From contig OX328131.1 in the NCBI GenBank assembly GCA_946811695.1, positions 12,371,141-12,435,140 on the forward strand: a stretch of 64,000 nt of DNA, written 5' to 3'. Below are positions 11,610 through 22,810 of this stretch, one piece after another. The notes under the pieces were generated by a model. That model was not told the origin of the DNA. It worked only from the letters and a program-made list of their open reading frames with translations, and did no database searches. Within the stretch, counting starts at the first letter, position 1. Every line of letters starts with the position of its first letter. The position numbers and the translations under genes were made by a program. The DNA comes from Gonocerus acuteangulatus (taxonomy: Eukaryota; Arthropoda; Insecta; Hemiptera; Coreidae).

Positions 11610-11732
11610 GGCTCTTAAAGCCGGGCTATCCACTGGTTGCCACCCGTTCAGGTAATAACTACGCCCGACGTTGCTTAACTTCGGTGATCAAAGGGAACCG
11701 GTGCATTCAACGTGCCTATGGCCGTTGGACAA
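11610..11732 (-). mobile_element. 5S rRNA-derived SINE head (copy 2)
   Basis: On the minus strand the order is CCAACGGCCATAGGCACG, TGAATGCACCGGTTCCC, GATCACCGAAGTTAAGCAAC, GTCGGGCG. It is the inverse partner of the copy at 11250, about 235 bp away, giving an inverted 5S pair. After ACGGGTGGCAACCAG comes GATAGCCCGGC, resembling the tail of the 43594 copy. Confidence 0.83.
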
Positions 11733-11739
11733 TATTCAA

Positions 11740-12180
11740 TAATATATCATTTTGAAACATTTAAATTAAAGACAAAAATGTAACACATTTAGGTTTAATA
11801 ACATTTGTTTACAAGGACACTTTTTAAAATTAGTTGCCCTACTTTATCTAAAAAAAAAAGGGTAGGGTTTTGATTACTTTTAGTGATAGAGTTTGTTTCA
11901 ACCTTATAAGGCAATTTTCTATGTTCTGAAGCTTGATAATTTCTTCCTGGCCAACTTCAATATTTTCTTTGTATTGTACAGTATAGAGCTTTTTGTCTAC
12001 ATGTACAATGTCAGCCAAATTTTGTATACATTCTTTAGACAAGTATTCAAAAAATGGTCTATTGCTTTTAAATTAGAGAGGTAGGAAAATAAGTTATTTA
12101 CATTTGCAAGAGGCTCGTTTGTAATTGACTTTATATCACTGTTTCAGCGCATTCAGGAAATTAATTATTTTTAACGGTTT
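11740..12180. other. no gene recognised
   Basis: AT-rich sequence with overlapping short open frames on both strands that show no family motif. It ends in a T-run (about 12179-12198) that borders the HINE-A fragment. Confidence 0.4.
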
Positions 12181-12199
12181 TTTTTTTTTTTTTTTTTTG

Positions 12200-12297
12200 A
12201 AACGTAAACTATTCTAGTATGACTTCCAGATTGCGTCATGAGGTCAACCTTATAAGCGGGATTCCTCCCTATGGAGGGAGGGAGGAACCGCGTTAAA
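12200..12297 (-). mobile_element. HINE-A fragment (5' end only)
   Basis: On the minus strand the start motif (here AACGCGGTTCCTCCC) leads into the 5' hairpin with CATAGGGAGG, then AACCCGCTTATAAGGTTGAC and CTCATGACGCAATCTGGAAG. It stops before the usual (TA)n tract, next to a T-run. Confidence 0.8.
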
Positions 12298-12879
12298 GGG
12301 TCAAGTAAAAGCTTATGTCACTAGTAAGTCAAATGGATTTATAGGTACGCTATATAGGTCAAGGGAATGCCCACCAGATTGCCTCGCATGTATTGATCCG
12401 CCAGTCTATTTGACCCTTCCTCAGCTAGCGAGAAGGAAGTCAAACAGGAGTCCTATTAAGATTCCAGCCGACTGCCAGTGTTTGTGACAGCTTATAACGA
12501 ATTCTGCTTGACAGTCTGCAGTACTAGCTTGAATCCGGAATCGCCTCTAGTTCTGTCGCTATTCCAAGATGTCGGACTATTCTAACAACGTATTCAGACC
12601 TCCTGATCTACTCCACATACTTCTCGTTGAAACTTTATTACCTTAGACTCCACCTAAATTGGACCCGTACTTCTCCCGATCCGATCCGATATCGCTAGAC
12701 CGACGTGAGTGCCTACATTGGTCCCGACACAAACCGATCTGATCTAGTCACAGCTCGTCAGTAATGAACTCGTAATGAAGTTCAAATATGCATAGAAACC
12801 TTCGATTACCTTGTTGGAGTGTAAAGGAGGAGTTGAGAGGCCAATCAACCTTCCGGAAGTATATCAGCCCCGATGTTAA

Positions 12880-13002
12880 TTTTAGCACTTTCCTCCGAAG
12901 GAAAGTAGCTATTGAGGTTGGACTCATGACGGAATTTTTGAAAAATTTCTTCAAATCTTTATCGATCCTACCTAGTAGACACCGAAAATGACCCCCGTTA
13001 AA

Positions 13003-13068
<66 letters not shown>

Positions 13069-13985
13069 CTGTTAACACGATAGCGGCCAGAGTTTTTGTT
13101 TTTTCGTCACGAAACTAGGTATATAGCATTCAATTAGCAAACGATTGAACGAGTTCGTTAACCACCAAAGTCGGTCCACCGGAAGGGGGGGTTTACCCCG
13201 AACCCAAAACACTAATTTGACTATGTCAGCCGTAATATTTGTTATATTTCAACGAAACTTAGTATTCGTAGTGGTAATATAGAGAGAAAAGTGAGATATA
13301 AAAATGAACTAAATCGGTTCATTAGGAGGGGGGGTTTACTCCGGACCCACAATACCAATTCGCCACTACCAGCCGTGATTTTTGGGATATTTCGACGAAA
13401 CTCGGTATTCGTAGTGGTAATCTACAGGTAAATATGTGTTGTAAAAATAAACTAAATCGGTTCATTAGAAGGGGGGGTTTACTCATGACCCAAATTCTTA
13501 ATATACTCATACCGGTCATAATTTCTGCTGTATTGTAACGAAACGCGGTATACGTCGTGGGTAACTCACGAGAATGAAGTGTTGTAAAAATGAGCTGAAT
13601 CGGTCAATCGGAAAGCGGGGGTTTAATTTGTAATATATTTCAATAGAAAAGCCCGTCAGACGTAGGTTCACAAAGCCGCCGCAAGGAGCGCTTTCTACCA
13701 CTAAAGTGACTGTATCCTGTTCCTGCGTTAGATCAAAATACGATAATATGAGGTTTTTTGTATTTATTACGTAGTGTAATAGGTACCATGTGTAAACATA
13801 ACTCTGGAAGCAAATTATTAATTGATCAGTTACTCATTACAAATTTAAAAGAGAACAATTCATGTTTTTATTTTATTTATGTAGGATATTTTAAGCAAAT
13901 TGTTCTGGAAAATAATCTACACTACCCAAATTCTGAGGAAAGTGCTTAGTTATGCAGCTCCTGCGTGACGGACTTCTTTTTTAAC
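12880..13985 (+). mobile_element. HINE-B, full-length Helentron-like non-autonomous element
   Basis: Order: start motif AGCACTTTCCTCCGAAGGAAA (itself a small hairpin), GGTTGGACTCATGACGGAA, a (TA)n tract at 13003-13064, then TGTCTGTTAACACGATAGC. A region of ~135-bp tandem units follows (13175-13620), and then the end GAGGAAAGTGCTTAG with ATGCAGCTCCTGCG and GACGGACTTCTTTTTT. Start and end carry inverted AGCACTTTCCTC, and a GCAG-CTC-CTGC hairpin lies just before the T-run. This is the subterminal-repeat, microsatellite and 3'-hairpin layout of DINE-1/Helentron derivatives. No protein is encoded. A second copy lies at 49727-50215 with the middle deleted. Confidence 0.72.
13175..13620 (+). repeat. 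~135-bp tandem units inside HINE-B
   Basis: Three to four diverged units repeat the series AAATCGGTTCATTAG, GGGGGGGTTTACTC, GACCC, then ACGAAACTCGGTATTCGTAG. Divergence between units is considerable, so the array is old. It is absent from the other HINE-B copy at 49727-50215. Confidence 0.75.
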
Positions 13986-14072
13986 TGTTACTTTGTGATA
14001 AGAGAAGCATTAGCTGCATCATATTTGTCCCCAGTGTAAATAAAAGTTTTTTATTTTATTAAAGATATATAG

Positions 14073-14275
14073 GAGACCCGATGGCCGTGAGGGTTAAGGC
14101 GTGAGCACTTAACACTCCGCGCCAAAGGTCGTGGGTTCGATTCCCACTAGGGGTGGTGGCTTTTCTTTCGAAAAAAAAAGCATCACCCCTATCCTGGCTA
14201 GAAAAGGGTGTTATAGATAACCCGTCCTAAAATTCGTAGTTAATAATAAATGGACGTTAAAATTTAAATAAATAA
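14073..14275 (+). mobile_element. tRNA-derived SINE (family S1)
   Basis: Near-identical to the 5446 copy: TGGCCGTGAGGGTTAAGGCG, B box GGGTTCGATTCCC, the GAAAAAAAAAGCATCACCCC body, and the tail AATGGACGTTAAAATTTAAA. It lacks part of the GGGTGGTAACC block (GGGTGTTATAGATAACCCG), a small internal deletion. Confidence 0.88.
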
Positions 14276-14515
14276 AGATATATAATTAATAATAATTATC
14301 AATCAGTACCTAATCGGGAGTAAGTATATATTATTAATGAAGAAAATCATTAACTAAGAATAATTACTCGGAATGAAAAAAAAAAAATTTCACTTCTTGG
14401 TTGTGATAGGATTTATCCGCTGATCCCACAAGCAAGGCTCATTCATTTTAAATATTACCAGCTGAACGGGAATTGGAATTCGTCGGATCGGATCAGATCG
14501 GGAGCGACATAGGAG

Positions 14516-14921
14516 CACTCTACCATTAGGCGGTGAAGATCTTGAAATTCTGCCTTTAGATTTACGCAGCACACCTAGTTTAATATTAAAACGGGATACA
14601 TTTTAATGGGCCAGTTTCTGATATGTAGTGGCAATAATTTAAAAACATTATTAAAAATAAAACTTTTTTGGGCATGCAGAATTTATTTGACGAATCCATA
14701 TGAGTGCTAAATGAAAAAAAAACATGGATAAATAAATTAGCATTACCCTCTTGACATGGATTATATCTTTAACTGAAATATAGTGGACCTAAATTTGCAG
14801 GGTTTAATGGGTCAACGGAATTATTCCACGCCTAACGAAAATTTACTCTTTTGTCACAACCACTGAGACAAATTCCAACTTTCAAGAAGTTAACACCATT
14901 TGTTCATTCATCATGCCGAAA
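14516..14921. other. no gene recognised
   Basis: AT-rich spacer between element D2 and the 80-bp array. Nothing is supported beyond short chance frames. Confidence 0.4.
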
Positions 14922-15606
14922 TGATCTCAATGTCGAGCAACGCCTATAACCACGCCCTTTCGACTCTACGATTGTTATGAATATTCCCGCAAGCCCCTGG
15001 GGTATCTCAATGTCAAGCAACGCCTATAACCACGCCCTTACGACTCTACGATTGTTATGAATATTCCCGCAAGCCCCTGGGGTATCTCAATGTCAAGCAA
15101 CGCCTATAACCACGCCCTTTCGACTCTACGATTGTTATGAATATTCCCGCAAGCCCCTGGGGTATCTCAATGTCAAGCAACGCCTATAACCACGCTCTTA
15201 CGACTCTACGATTGTTATGAATATTCCCGCAAGCCCCTGGGGTATCTCAATGTCAAGCAACGCCTATAACCACGCCCTTTGACTCAACGATTGTTATGAA
15301 TATTCACGCAAGCCCCTGGGGTACCTCAATGTCAAGCAACGCCTATAACCACGCCCTTTCGACTCTACGATTGTTATGAATATTCCCGCAAGCCCCTGGG
15401 GTATCTTAATGTCAAGCAATGCCTATAACCACGCCCTTACGAGTCTACGATTGTTATGAATATTCCCGCAAGCCCCTGGGGTATCTTAATGTCAAGCAAC
15501 GCCTATAACCACGCCCTTTCGACTCTACGATTGTTATGAATATTCCCGCAAGCCCCTGTGGTATCTCAATGTCAAGCAACGCCTATAACCACGCCCTTAC
15601 GATTCA
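14922..15606 (+). repeat. 80-bp minisatellite, ~9 copies
   Basis: CGCCTATAACCACGCCCTT recurs at 14941, 15021, 15101, 15181, 15261, 15340, 15420, 15500 and 15580. The period is 80 bp with one 79-bp step. Each unit also has CGATTGTTATGAATATTCCC and CAAGCCCCTGGGGTATCTCA. Units are nearly identical; the recurring difference is CCCTTTCGACT against CCCTTACGACT, partly alternating, which suggests expansion by dimers. No open reading frame runs through it. Confidence 0.95.
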
Positions 15607-15861
15607 AAGCTTTGGGCTCACGAGATCATACTCCGAACTGAGACAATTATCTTAGTTTCTGCTAGACCTGGGCATAATTTATATGAAATAATATTTTTGA
15701 AATAAATCATGAAATAACCTTAACAGATTATTTCAGAAATAATTTATTTTATAATTTTTTAAAATATTATTTCTAAAATAATTATTTCATGATTGATGAG
15801 ATATTTATTTCCGAAATGATTATTTGATCAAATAATATATTCTGATATCTGAACCCTAGAA

Positions 15862-16072
15862 CGACACACTGGGGTGTCACACACCCCAGGAATGTTTAAA
15901 TATTGAATAATACCTATGTGTGTAGCTCTATAGCCAAATCCTGCCTTGTAAATAACCTTCATGCATAATATAATCGATTCTAATTATTATCTGCCAAGTG
16001 ACAGTCTTTTTTTGCTACTTGTAGGAATCTGAAGTAGTCTTGGGGTATCTCACACCCCAGTGTGTCGTTAGT
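15862..16072. mobile_element. MITE with ACGACACACTGGGGTGT termini
   Basis: The left end AACGACACACTGGGGTGT (15862 on) has its inverse ACACCCCAGTGTGTCGTT at about 16052-16070. The ~200-bp interior is AT-rich and non-coding. The right terminal repeat is the first unit of the 41-bp satellite that follows. Confidence 0.75.
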
Positions 16073-16743
16073 GTAAGTGTTGTGGGTATCTCACACCCCA
16101 GTGTGTCGTTAGTGTAAGTGTTGTGGGTATCTCACACCCCAGTATGTCGTTTGAGTAAGTGTTGTGGGTATCTCACACCCCAGTATGTCGTTTGAGTAAG
16201 TGTTGTGGGTATCTCACACCCCAGTGTGTCGTTAGTGTAAGTGTTGTGGGTATCTCACATCCCAGTGTGTCGTTAGTGTAAGTGTTGTGGGTATCTCACA
16301 CCCCAGTATGTCGTTTGAGTAAGTGTTGTGGGTATCTCACACCCCAGTGTGTCGTTAGTGTAAGTGTTGTGGGTATCTCACATCCCAGTGTGTCGTTAGT
16401 GTAAGTGTTGTGGGTATCTCACACCCCAGTATGTCGTTTGAGTAAGTGTTGTGGGTATCTCACACCCCAGTGTGTCGTTAGTGTAAGTGTTGTGGGTATC
16501 TCACACCCCAGTATGTCGTTTGAGTAAGTGTTGTGGGTATCTCACACCCCAGTGTGTCGTTAGTGTAAGTGTTGTGGGTATCTCACATCCCAGTGTGTCG
16601 TTAGTGTAAGTGTTGTGGGTATCTCACACCCCAGTATGTCGTTTGAGTAAGTGTTGTGGGTATCTCACACCCCAGTGTGTCGTTAGTGTAAGTGTTGTGG
16701 GTATCTCACATCCCAGTGTGTCGTTAGTGTAAGTGTTGTGGGT
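16042..16743 (+). repeat. 41-bp satellite with higher-order structure, ~17 copies
   Basis: GGGTATCTCACACCCCAG begins units at 16084, 16125, 16166 and so on, at a strict 41-bp step to about 16743. Three variants exist: A (CACACCCCAGTGTGTCGTTAG), B (CAGTATGTCGTTTGAG) and C (CACATCCCAGTGTG). Their order is A A B B A C B A C B A B A C B A C, so an A-C-B trimer (123 bp) dominates the second half. The unit contains the right terminal repeat of the adjacent MITE. Confidence 0.93.
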
Positions 16744-16829
16744 GACACCACATAAGATCAGAGGATCTGCAAAAGCTGCTGGACTATTTCAGGTGACCCA
16801 GAATATTGGCAGGGGCTGAATAGAATTAG

Positions 16830-17000
16830 ACGTTGATAATCCGGGGGGAGTAATTTCCACTTATGATACTGTCAGTTTCCTGTTCTGGTGCCATAAATCT
16901 TCCTTCTCTTCGAAATTTTATTATTTTTCACGAAATATCAAAGCCTACCAATAACTGCTTATATTCCTTTACTAGTGGCACTAGGGATATGAACGAAGAT
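16830..17000 (+). mobile_element. HINE-A 3'-region fragment
   Basis: ATGATACTGTCAGTTTCCTG through TTTTTCACGAA, CCTACCAA and CACTAGGGATATGAACG matches the block just inside the 3' end of the HINE-A copy at 41733-42518. The terminal GGAACCGCGCTAAG part is missing. Confidence 0.7.
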
Positions 17001-17171
17001 TTATTTATATACTTTTAACCTAAATCTATTCATTATGATATTTCTTCTTAAATTTTCTTTTCTTTGCTAGGAAGATTTTTATCAACCATTATTCCTAGTT
17101 TTATACGCCATAATTAGATAGAGCTAATTATTATTATTAAATATTAAACATACAGGTCACGGTTTGGAGAT

Positions 17172-17177
<6 letters not shown>

Positions 17178-17233
<56 letters not shown>

Positions 17234-17310
17234 GAGCCCTATGATGATCACAATCTGCCACAGGCGTGACTCGAACCACATCTCCCGTCAGCAACCGGAC
17301 ATATTCTATA
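17178..17310 (-). mobile_element. tRNA-like SINE fragment with long poly-A (S4)
   Basis: A ~54-bp T-run (17178-17231) is the A-tail of a minus-strand copy. Right of it the minus strand contains GAGATGTGGTTCGAGTCACG, where GGTTCGAGTC is a good B box. The A box is unclear. The 3' half of the plus-strand sequence is not assigned. Confidence 0.6.
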
Positions 17311-18680
17311 TTTTCTACTTTTGAGTCAGGTAACAAGGCAAAATATGAATTAATATTTATAACAAAAACTCAATATTGTATAAAGTCTTTTTAATTGATA
17401 TCATAAAATAAACAATATTCAATCTTATAACAATCAGTTGTACTATAATGGCCAACTAGTGAGCAGCTCATAAAAAATACATAAGGCTCAAAGTCCTTGT
17501 ATTTAATACATTACAAAATCTTCCTCACAAAAACCAACAACAAGAAAAAATAAAATGAGCAAAAATTTACGGCACATAAATAAATATTTCATCACAACAC
17601 TTTCAAACAAATAAATAAATAACATTCATACAATCAAACATTACCATTAAACCTAACAATTAAGAAATGTGACAACACATACTTAATTGGCCCCAGTAAT
17701 TGACTATTTACACATATATTTATAAATCTTTTTTAAATTTAAAACTATATTTACAATTTTCTTAATTCACTAAGAATAAAATTGAGCGTTAGTGAGCACA
17801 GGTGTGTGTCTACACTAATATTATGTACAATTGGTACACATTTTTTAAAACAAATATATGCGCTCCAATATAATTAAGTTATATTTCATTAAATAAATTA
17901 CAATATTATTAATACAATACATCATTAAAATATAAAATTATAGTTCATATTGTAAAACTGTATGAGGTATTTATTATGTAAAAGAATTTATATAATTTAT
18001 AAATTTTGAGTACAAAATTTAATTTTTATCAATATCAAAACCAAGAAATTACTTAGCATATTTTTTGAGCAAGATTGATTAATACATTTCACGTTTAATT
18101 ACGTTTTGCCCCCTAATAATGTATGTGGGTGATTTTCGTACCTTACTGTGCTCAATTTTAACTTTCTATAAGATGTCAAATTTCAAAGGCAGTTGGTGTT
18201 TCTGGAAGTAATTTTGGCTGGTGACTTTTGACGACGGACGACTTAGGAAAACGTTAGGAGCGGAAATTCTCATTAGAAACATCAGGAAATTTCAAAAACA
18301 AGAGAATCTGAAGACGTGAGCTTCAATTTACACCGATACAAAATACATTTCAAATAATGGCGGAAGAACTATAGGTTTGCGCTTTTGACTAAACTTATTT
18401 AATTTTTTTTGTCAAAACTTTGGAATATCCATACAACCCAGGTACGAAAAACCTCATAAACCTACCAAGATTATACCTGTATACGTAATGAACTGGGCCT
18501 GGGAACGGAAACATTTGCGGGAGAAACATTTTGACCCGGACATGTTAAGGAAGAGACCCCATTGCCGACTTTTACATCCGGGAGTAAAATAAGATGTGGA
18601 CACTTATGAACTCATCGTGCAATAAATGACGCATTGTCTTACAAGGTCAAAACAACAACAAAAAAATAGTTTCATTAGTA
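17311..18680. other. long AT-rich intergenic stretch
   Basis: Very AT-rich, with many AAATAAATA runs. I see no coding motif, no tRNA fold and no terminal repeats. Confidence 0.45.
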
Positions 18681-18689
18681 AAAAGCATA

Positions 18690-19027
18690 TGAACTCGAAA
18701 ACGTATATGTTCCAATTTGTTTCGAGCGAATTTCGCTCCAAAAGCCAAGTTGCGGTATACTGTTTCTGCTGGTTAACGAACTTGTCCTTTCAAATTATAC
18801 GAGCGATTTGTGTACCAAATTTCGTCAAAATCGGACCATTTTTCGGGATTTGGAAGCGCGACCAGACAAATACATATATTCACACAAATTTGAACCACCG
18901 TTATATTCGTGACCTAAGGGTTCTTAAATATGAAATTTTCTACTGGAACTTCCAGATTGCGTCATGAGGTCAACCTCATAAGCAGGTTTTCTCCTCCATA
19001 TAGGAGGGGGGAAGAACCGCACTAAAA
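18690..19027 (-). mobile_element. HINE-A fragment (5' half, collapsed microsatellite)
   Basis: On the minus strand it starts with TTAGTGCGGTTCTTCCC, the hairpin, TTATGAGGTTGACCTCATGA and CGCAATCTGGAAG. The usual (TA)n tract is reduced to TGAATATATGTATTTG. The downstream block with GATTTTGACGAAATTTGG and AGCAGAAACAG follows. It lacks the 3' end. Confidence 0.8.
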
Positions 19028-19920
19028 ACCAGTTAACAACCAAACTATCAAAATGAATCACCAATTTAGTAAAATCTGATTTTGTTAATGATTATTTCAC
19101 AACATGTTTCCATATTCTCAAAAAAGTATAAACATTTAAGAAGTAATTTACTATTTTTGTAACTTCTTGGTTCTATTTTGTTTTTACCATCTTGACAATA
19201 GAAAAACAATTTTAGAGAACTATTACAAAAAAATTAAATTTCATAAATAAATATAATAACATATCTTTGCTTTCTTTAAATATTCTTATAAATAACATAT
19301 AATTACGTATTTTAATTTATGGTTTAAAAACATATATACAAATATTTTTTTTTAATCCCGTAAAAGCCAGAAAAAAATAAATAAACAATGAAACGATAAA
19401 AATTATAGAAAATATTCTAAATAAAATAAAGAAATGGCACAGAAGATTAAGATCACAAACTGGCACAGTCGTATAATTTTATTTTTTTTATTTTTTTATT
19501 TACTCAAAAGTGGTTTGATCATTAATAAATTGGTAATTACCAATATTATTATGATCAATAAAGATTTTGATATTCCTTATAAACAAGCCACAAGGGTTTG
19601 TCTGTATGTCTCCTATCTTCCATGAATTCAAGAAAACATGGCGCACTTTCTTGAATTCAGGATGTCAGAGCTTATCTTTGAAGTGATTAGAAAGTGGACA
19701 CGGCTTCAGATCGTGGGAAATCTTTATTATTTCTTGAGCCATTTTGCATTGAATAGTATCGTCTTCTTACAATCTAACGGGACAACGGATAGACTAGAAA
19801 AAGAATCGTAGATAAAGAAGATTAATGTAAAAGAAAGGAAAAACTGGGGGAAAAAACGTTTCTCAACACATTGGCGAAACGCTTAGTGTGGCAAAATAAC
19901 ACTAACAAAGAGCAAGGAGT
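19028..19920. other. AT-rich spacer
   Basis: No gene or repeat boundary is supported. A 63-residue open frame near 19434 has no family motif. Confidence 0.4.
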
Positions 19921-19924
19921 GATA

Positions 19925-22400
19925 GGAAATACATTATACAAAATAGACAAGCATACTATGACTAAAAAGCGAGCATACTAAGAGAAAGCAGTGGCAGTAG
20001 GAGCATACTAAGAACAAACAGCTTCTAAGAGAGTATATTAAGAGCAAGCAGTGTCTTAGCGAGCATACTGAGTGTAATCAGCATATAAGCGAGCATACTA
20101 AGATTTCTCAGTATAAAAGCAAGCATACTAAGAGAAAGTAGATCCTAAGCGAGCATACTAAGGGAATAGCAGTGGAAATGTAAGTTTACTTAGAACAACT
20201 AGCGTCTCAGTGAGCATTTAACTTCTCGGCGAGAATTGCAAGAGAACGCAGTTGCAATACAAGCATTTCAAGAGCAAAAAGCTTCAAAGCGAGCACATTG
20301 ACCAGAAGCAGTGTCTTAGCGGGCATACTAAGACCTCTCAGTTTATAAGAGAGAATACTAAGAGAAAGAAGCTTCTAAGTGAGCATATTAAGAAGAAGCA
20401 GTGTCTTAGCGAGCATACTAAGACCTCTCAGTTTATAAGAGAGATTACTAACAGAAAGAAGCGTCTAAGCGAGCATACTATGAGCAAAAAGCTACTAAGT
20501 GAGCACATTGACCAGAAGCAGTGTCTTAGCGGGCACTAAGACCTCTGAGTTTATAAGAGAGAATACTAAGAGAAAGAAGTTTCTAAGTGAACATATTAAG
20601 AAGAAGCAGTGGCTTATCGAGCATACTAAGAACTCTCAGTTTATAAGAGAGAATACTAACTGAAAGAAGCGTCTAAGCGAGCATACTAAGAGCAAAAAGT
20701 TTCTAAGTCAGCATATTAAGAAGAAGCAGTGTCTTAGCGGGCATACTAAGACCTCTTAGTTTATAAGAGAGAATACTAACAGAAAGAAGCGTCTAAGCGA
20801 CCATACTAAAAGCAAAAAGCTACTAAGCGAGCATATTAAGAAGAAGCAGTGTCTTAGAGGGCATACAAAGACCTCTCAGTTTATAAGAGAGAATACTAAC
20901 TGAAAGAAGCGTCTAAGCGAGCATACTAAGAGCAAAAAGTTTCTAAGTCAGCATATTAAGAAGAAGCAGTGTCTTAGCGGGCATACTAAGACCTCTCAGT
21001 TTATAAGAGAGAATACTAACAGAAAGAAGCGTCTAAGCGACCATACTAAAAGCAAAAAGCTACTAAGCGAGCATATTAAGAAGAAGCAGTGTCTTAGAGG
21101 GCATACAAAGACCTCTCAGTTTATAAGAGAGAATAATAACAGAAAGAAGCGTCTAAGCGAGCATACTAAGAGCAAAAAGCTTCTAAGTGAGCATATTAAG
21201 AAAAAGCAGTGCCTTAGCGAGCATACTAAGACCTCACAGTTTTTAAGAGAGAATACTAAGAGAAAGAAGCGTCTAAGCGACCATACTAAGAGCAAAAAGC
21301 TTCTAAGTGAGCATATTAAGAAGAAGCAGTGTCTTAGCGAGCATACTAAGACCTCAGAGTTTATAAGAGAGTAAACTATGAGAATGAAGCGAGCATACTA
21401 AGAGAAAAACAGTGGAAATGTAAATTTACTGAGAGGACCTGGAGTACTAGCGAGCATTTCATCGAGCATTCTAAGAGAACGCAGATGCAGTACAAGCATC
21501 TTCTAAGTGAGCATATTAAGAGTAGGCAGTGTCATAGAGAGCATACAGAGTGCCATTAGCATAAAAGCGAGCATACTAAGACCTCTTTATTTATAGCCGG
21601 GAACAATAATAACAAGTAGAGTCTTAGCGAGCATACTAAAGAAAAGCATTGGGAACGCAAACATTCTCCGATTTGCAGGACGACTTCTGGTCCAACTTCC
21701 GAAGTTGGATCTTGAATGGGCTTTTTGGATATTGGAAGTCTAGTTGGACGAGTCGGAACATTTAGAGGGACAGGTCGAACGTCCGACATCCGACTGGCAA
21801 CGGATTAGGAGCGTGGGTGGGGGAGTCGGATCAAAGTCGTCCAACTAACACCAGTCAGTGTTTGACCTTGGGGCATCTTCGGTCTGCCCTCGATGCATTT
21901 TTCGGCTCGTGAGCAACGTACACTGTCGTGAAAACAGACTTGGACTAAAGTTGGCTCGCTAGTTGGATACCAAGTCGGAGCGTGAGTGGAGTCGACTATC
22001 CAACTTGTAGTCCTACTAAGTCTTACTGAAAATCGGAACGTGAATGGCCTGCTTTAGCGAGCGTGCTAAGAGCATGAAGGGTGCCTAGGGAAATTAGCGA
22101 GATCAAGCGTGAACAGAAGACAAGATACTTCATACGAGCATACTAAAAGCAAGCGATGTCAGAGCAGCATCGCAGAGAATCAGTGGCTGTGAAGTTTACT
22201 CAAAGCGACCAGCCTTAAAGCAAGCATGCCAATGGGAAGCAGTGTTTAGAGAAAGCAATTTCAGGGCGATCGAACTAAGCAGAAGCAGTACAAGTGCATG
22301 CAAACTGATAATCGCGACCACCTGTGAAGCGAGTGTGCTAAGGAAACCCTCCATTCCAGTGTGTAATATCTTGCTCTGTTTAATTAGTTGAAGCAAAACT
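19925..22400 (+). repeat. hierarchical satellite: ~30-bp base unit, 120-bp higher-order unit
   Basis: The base unit resembles TAAGCGAGCATACTAAGAGC plus CAGTGTCT. In the edges (19960-20300 and 22040-22350) the units are strongly diverged. In the core a 120-bp composite recurs: CAGTGTCTTAG occurs near 20728, 20848, 20968, 21088 and 21328, each followed by ACCTCTCAGTTTATAAGAGA and GAAAGAAGCGTCTAAGCGA. The most recent amplification is central. A lysine/serine/histidine-rich frame opens by chance through 20252-20539. The array is split by a foreign block at 21660-22045. Confidence 0.9.
21660..22045. mobile_element. inverted-repeat insertion inside the satellite
   Basis: This GC-richer block interrupts the satellite. 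The left end (CATTCTCCGATTTGCAGGAC, then CCAACTTCCGAAGTTGGATC) is matched inversely by the right end (CCAACTTGTAGTCC ... CTGAAAATCGGAACGTGAATG). The satellite motif TTAGCGAGC resumes right after it. It is a probable MITE; superfamily and target duplication are unresolved. Confidence 0.65.
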
Positions 22401-22810
22401 ACGATAATAAATTATTGTAAGTATAGAAACTAAAGTTCTGAGCTGATTTTGTACAAATATATTCAAGGGAAGAAGAAGAAATAAGAAAAATCTAACTAGT
22501 TCCATTATTTTCTAAAATAAACATTAAGTAATTCAAAATATTAATTAAACAGAACCTTTAAGGCAAAACTGATACTTAACAATAAAACAATTAACATTTT
22601 GGTAGTTATTTTGCAATACATTGGTTTGGTTTAAAAAGCTTATTATGGCCAGCAACTTCTTGGCTCTTACTCCCTATCCATGGGAAAAAATGGCAATGTT
22701 CTTGCAATCTGTATAAACAAAATGAAGGCTTCGTCTGTCATCTGATATCTTGCGGTTTCACATATCGAAAACATCAAATCTGACGTTCAAACGAACTTTT
22801 GTCAGACAAT
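22400..22810. other. AT-rich spacer
   Basis: No gene, RNA or repeat can be supported between the satellite and the palindrome. Confidence 0.4.

Larger units (their letters stand above)
12711..14515. mobile_element. element D2, interrupted by HINE-B and a SINE
   Basis: The left end (GTGCCTACATTGGTCCCGA, then CCGATCTGATC, ACAGCTCGTC and GCATAGAAACCTTCGATTA) aligns with the reverse complement of the right half of D1. The inverted counterpart lies at 14478-14515 (GATCGGATCAGATCGGGA ending GGAGCAC). Between the ends sit a complete HINE-B (12880-13985) and an S1 SINE (14073-14275). That reads as one old DNA element with two younger insertions. A second GATCC-rich block at 12655-12700 may be a duplicated terminus, as in D1. 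Confidence 0.6.

Noticed and set aside
15000..16743. CRISPR-like array
   Set aside because: Units are head-to-tail tandem repeats without unique spacers, and the genome is eukaryotic.
20252..20539. 95-residue lysine/histidine-rich ORF
   Set aside because: It is a reading of the 30/120-bp satellite and breaks when unit phase changes.
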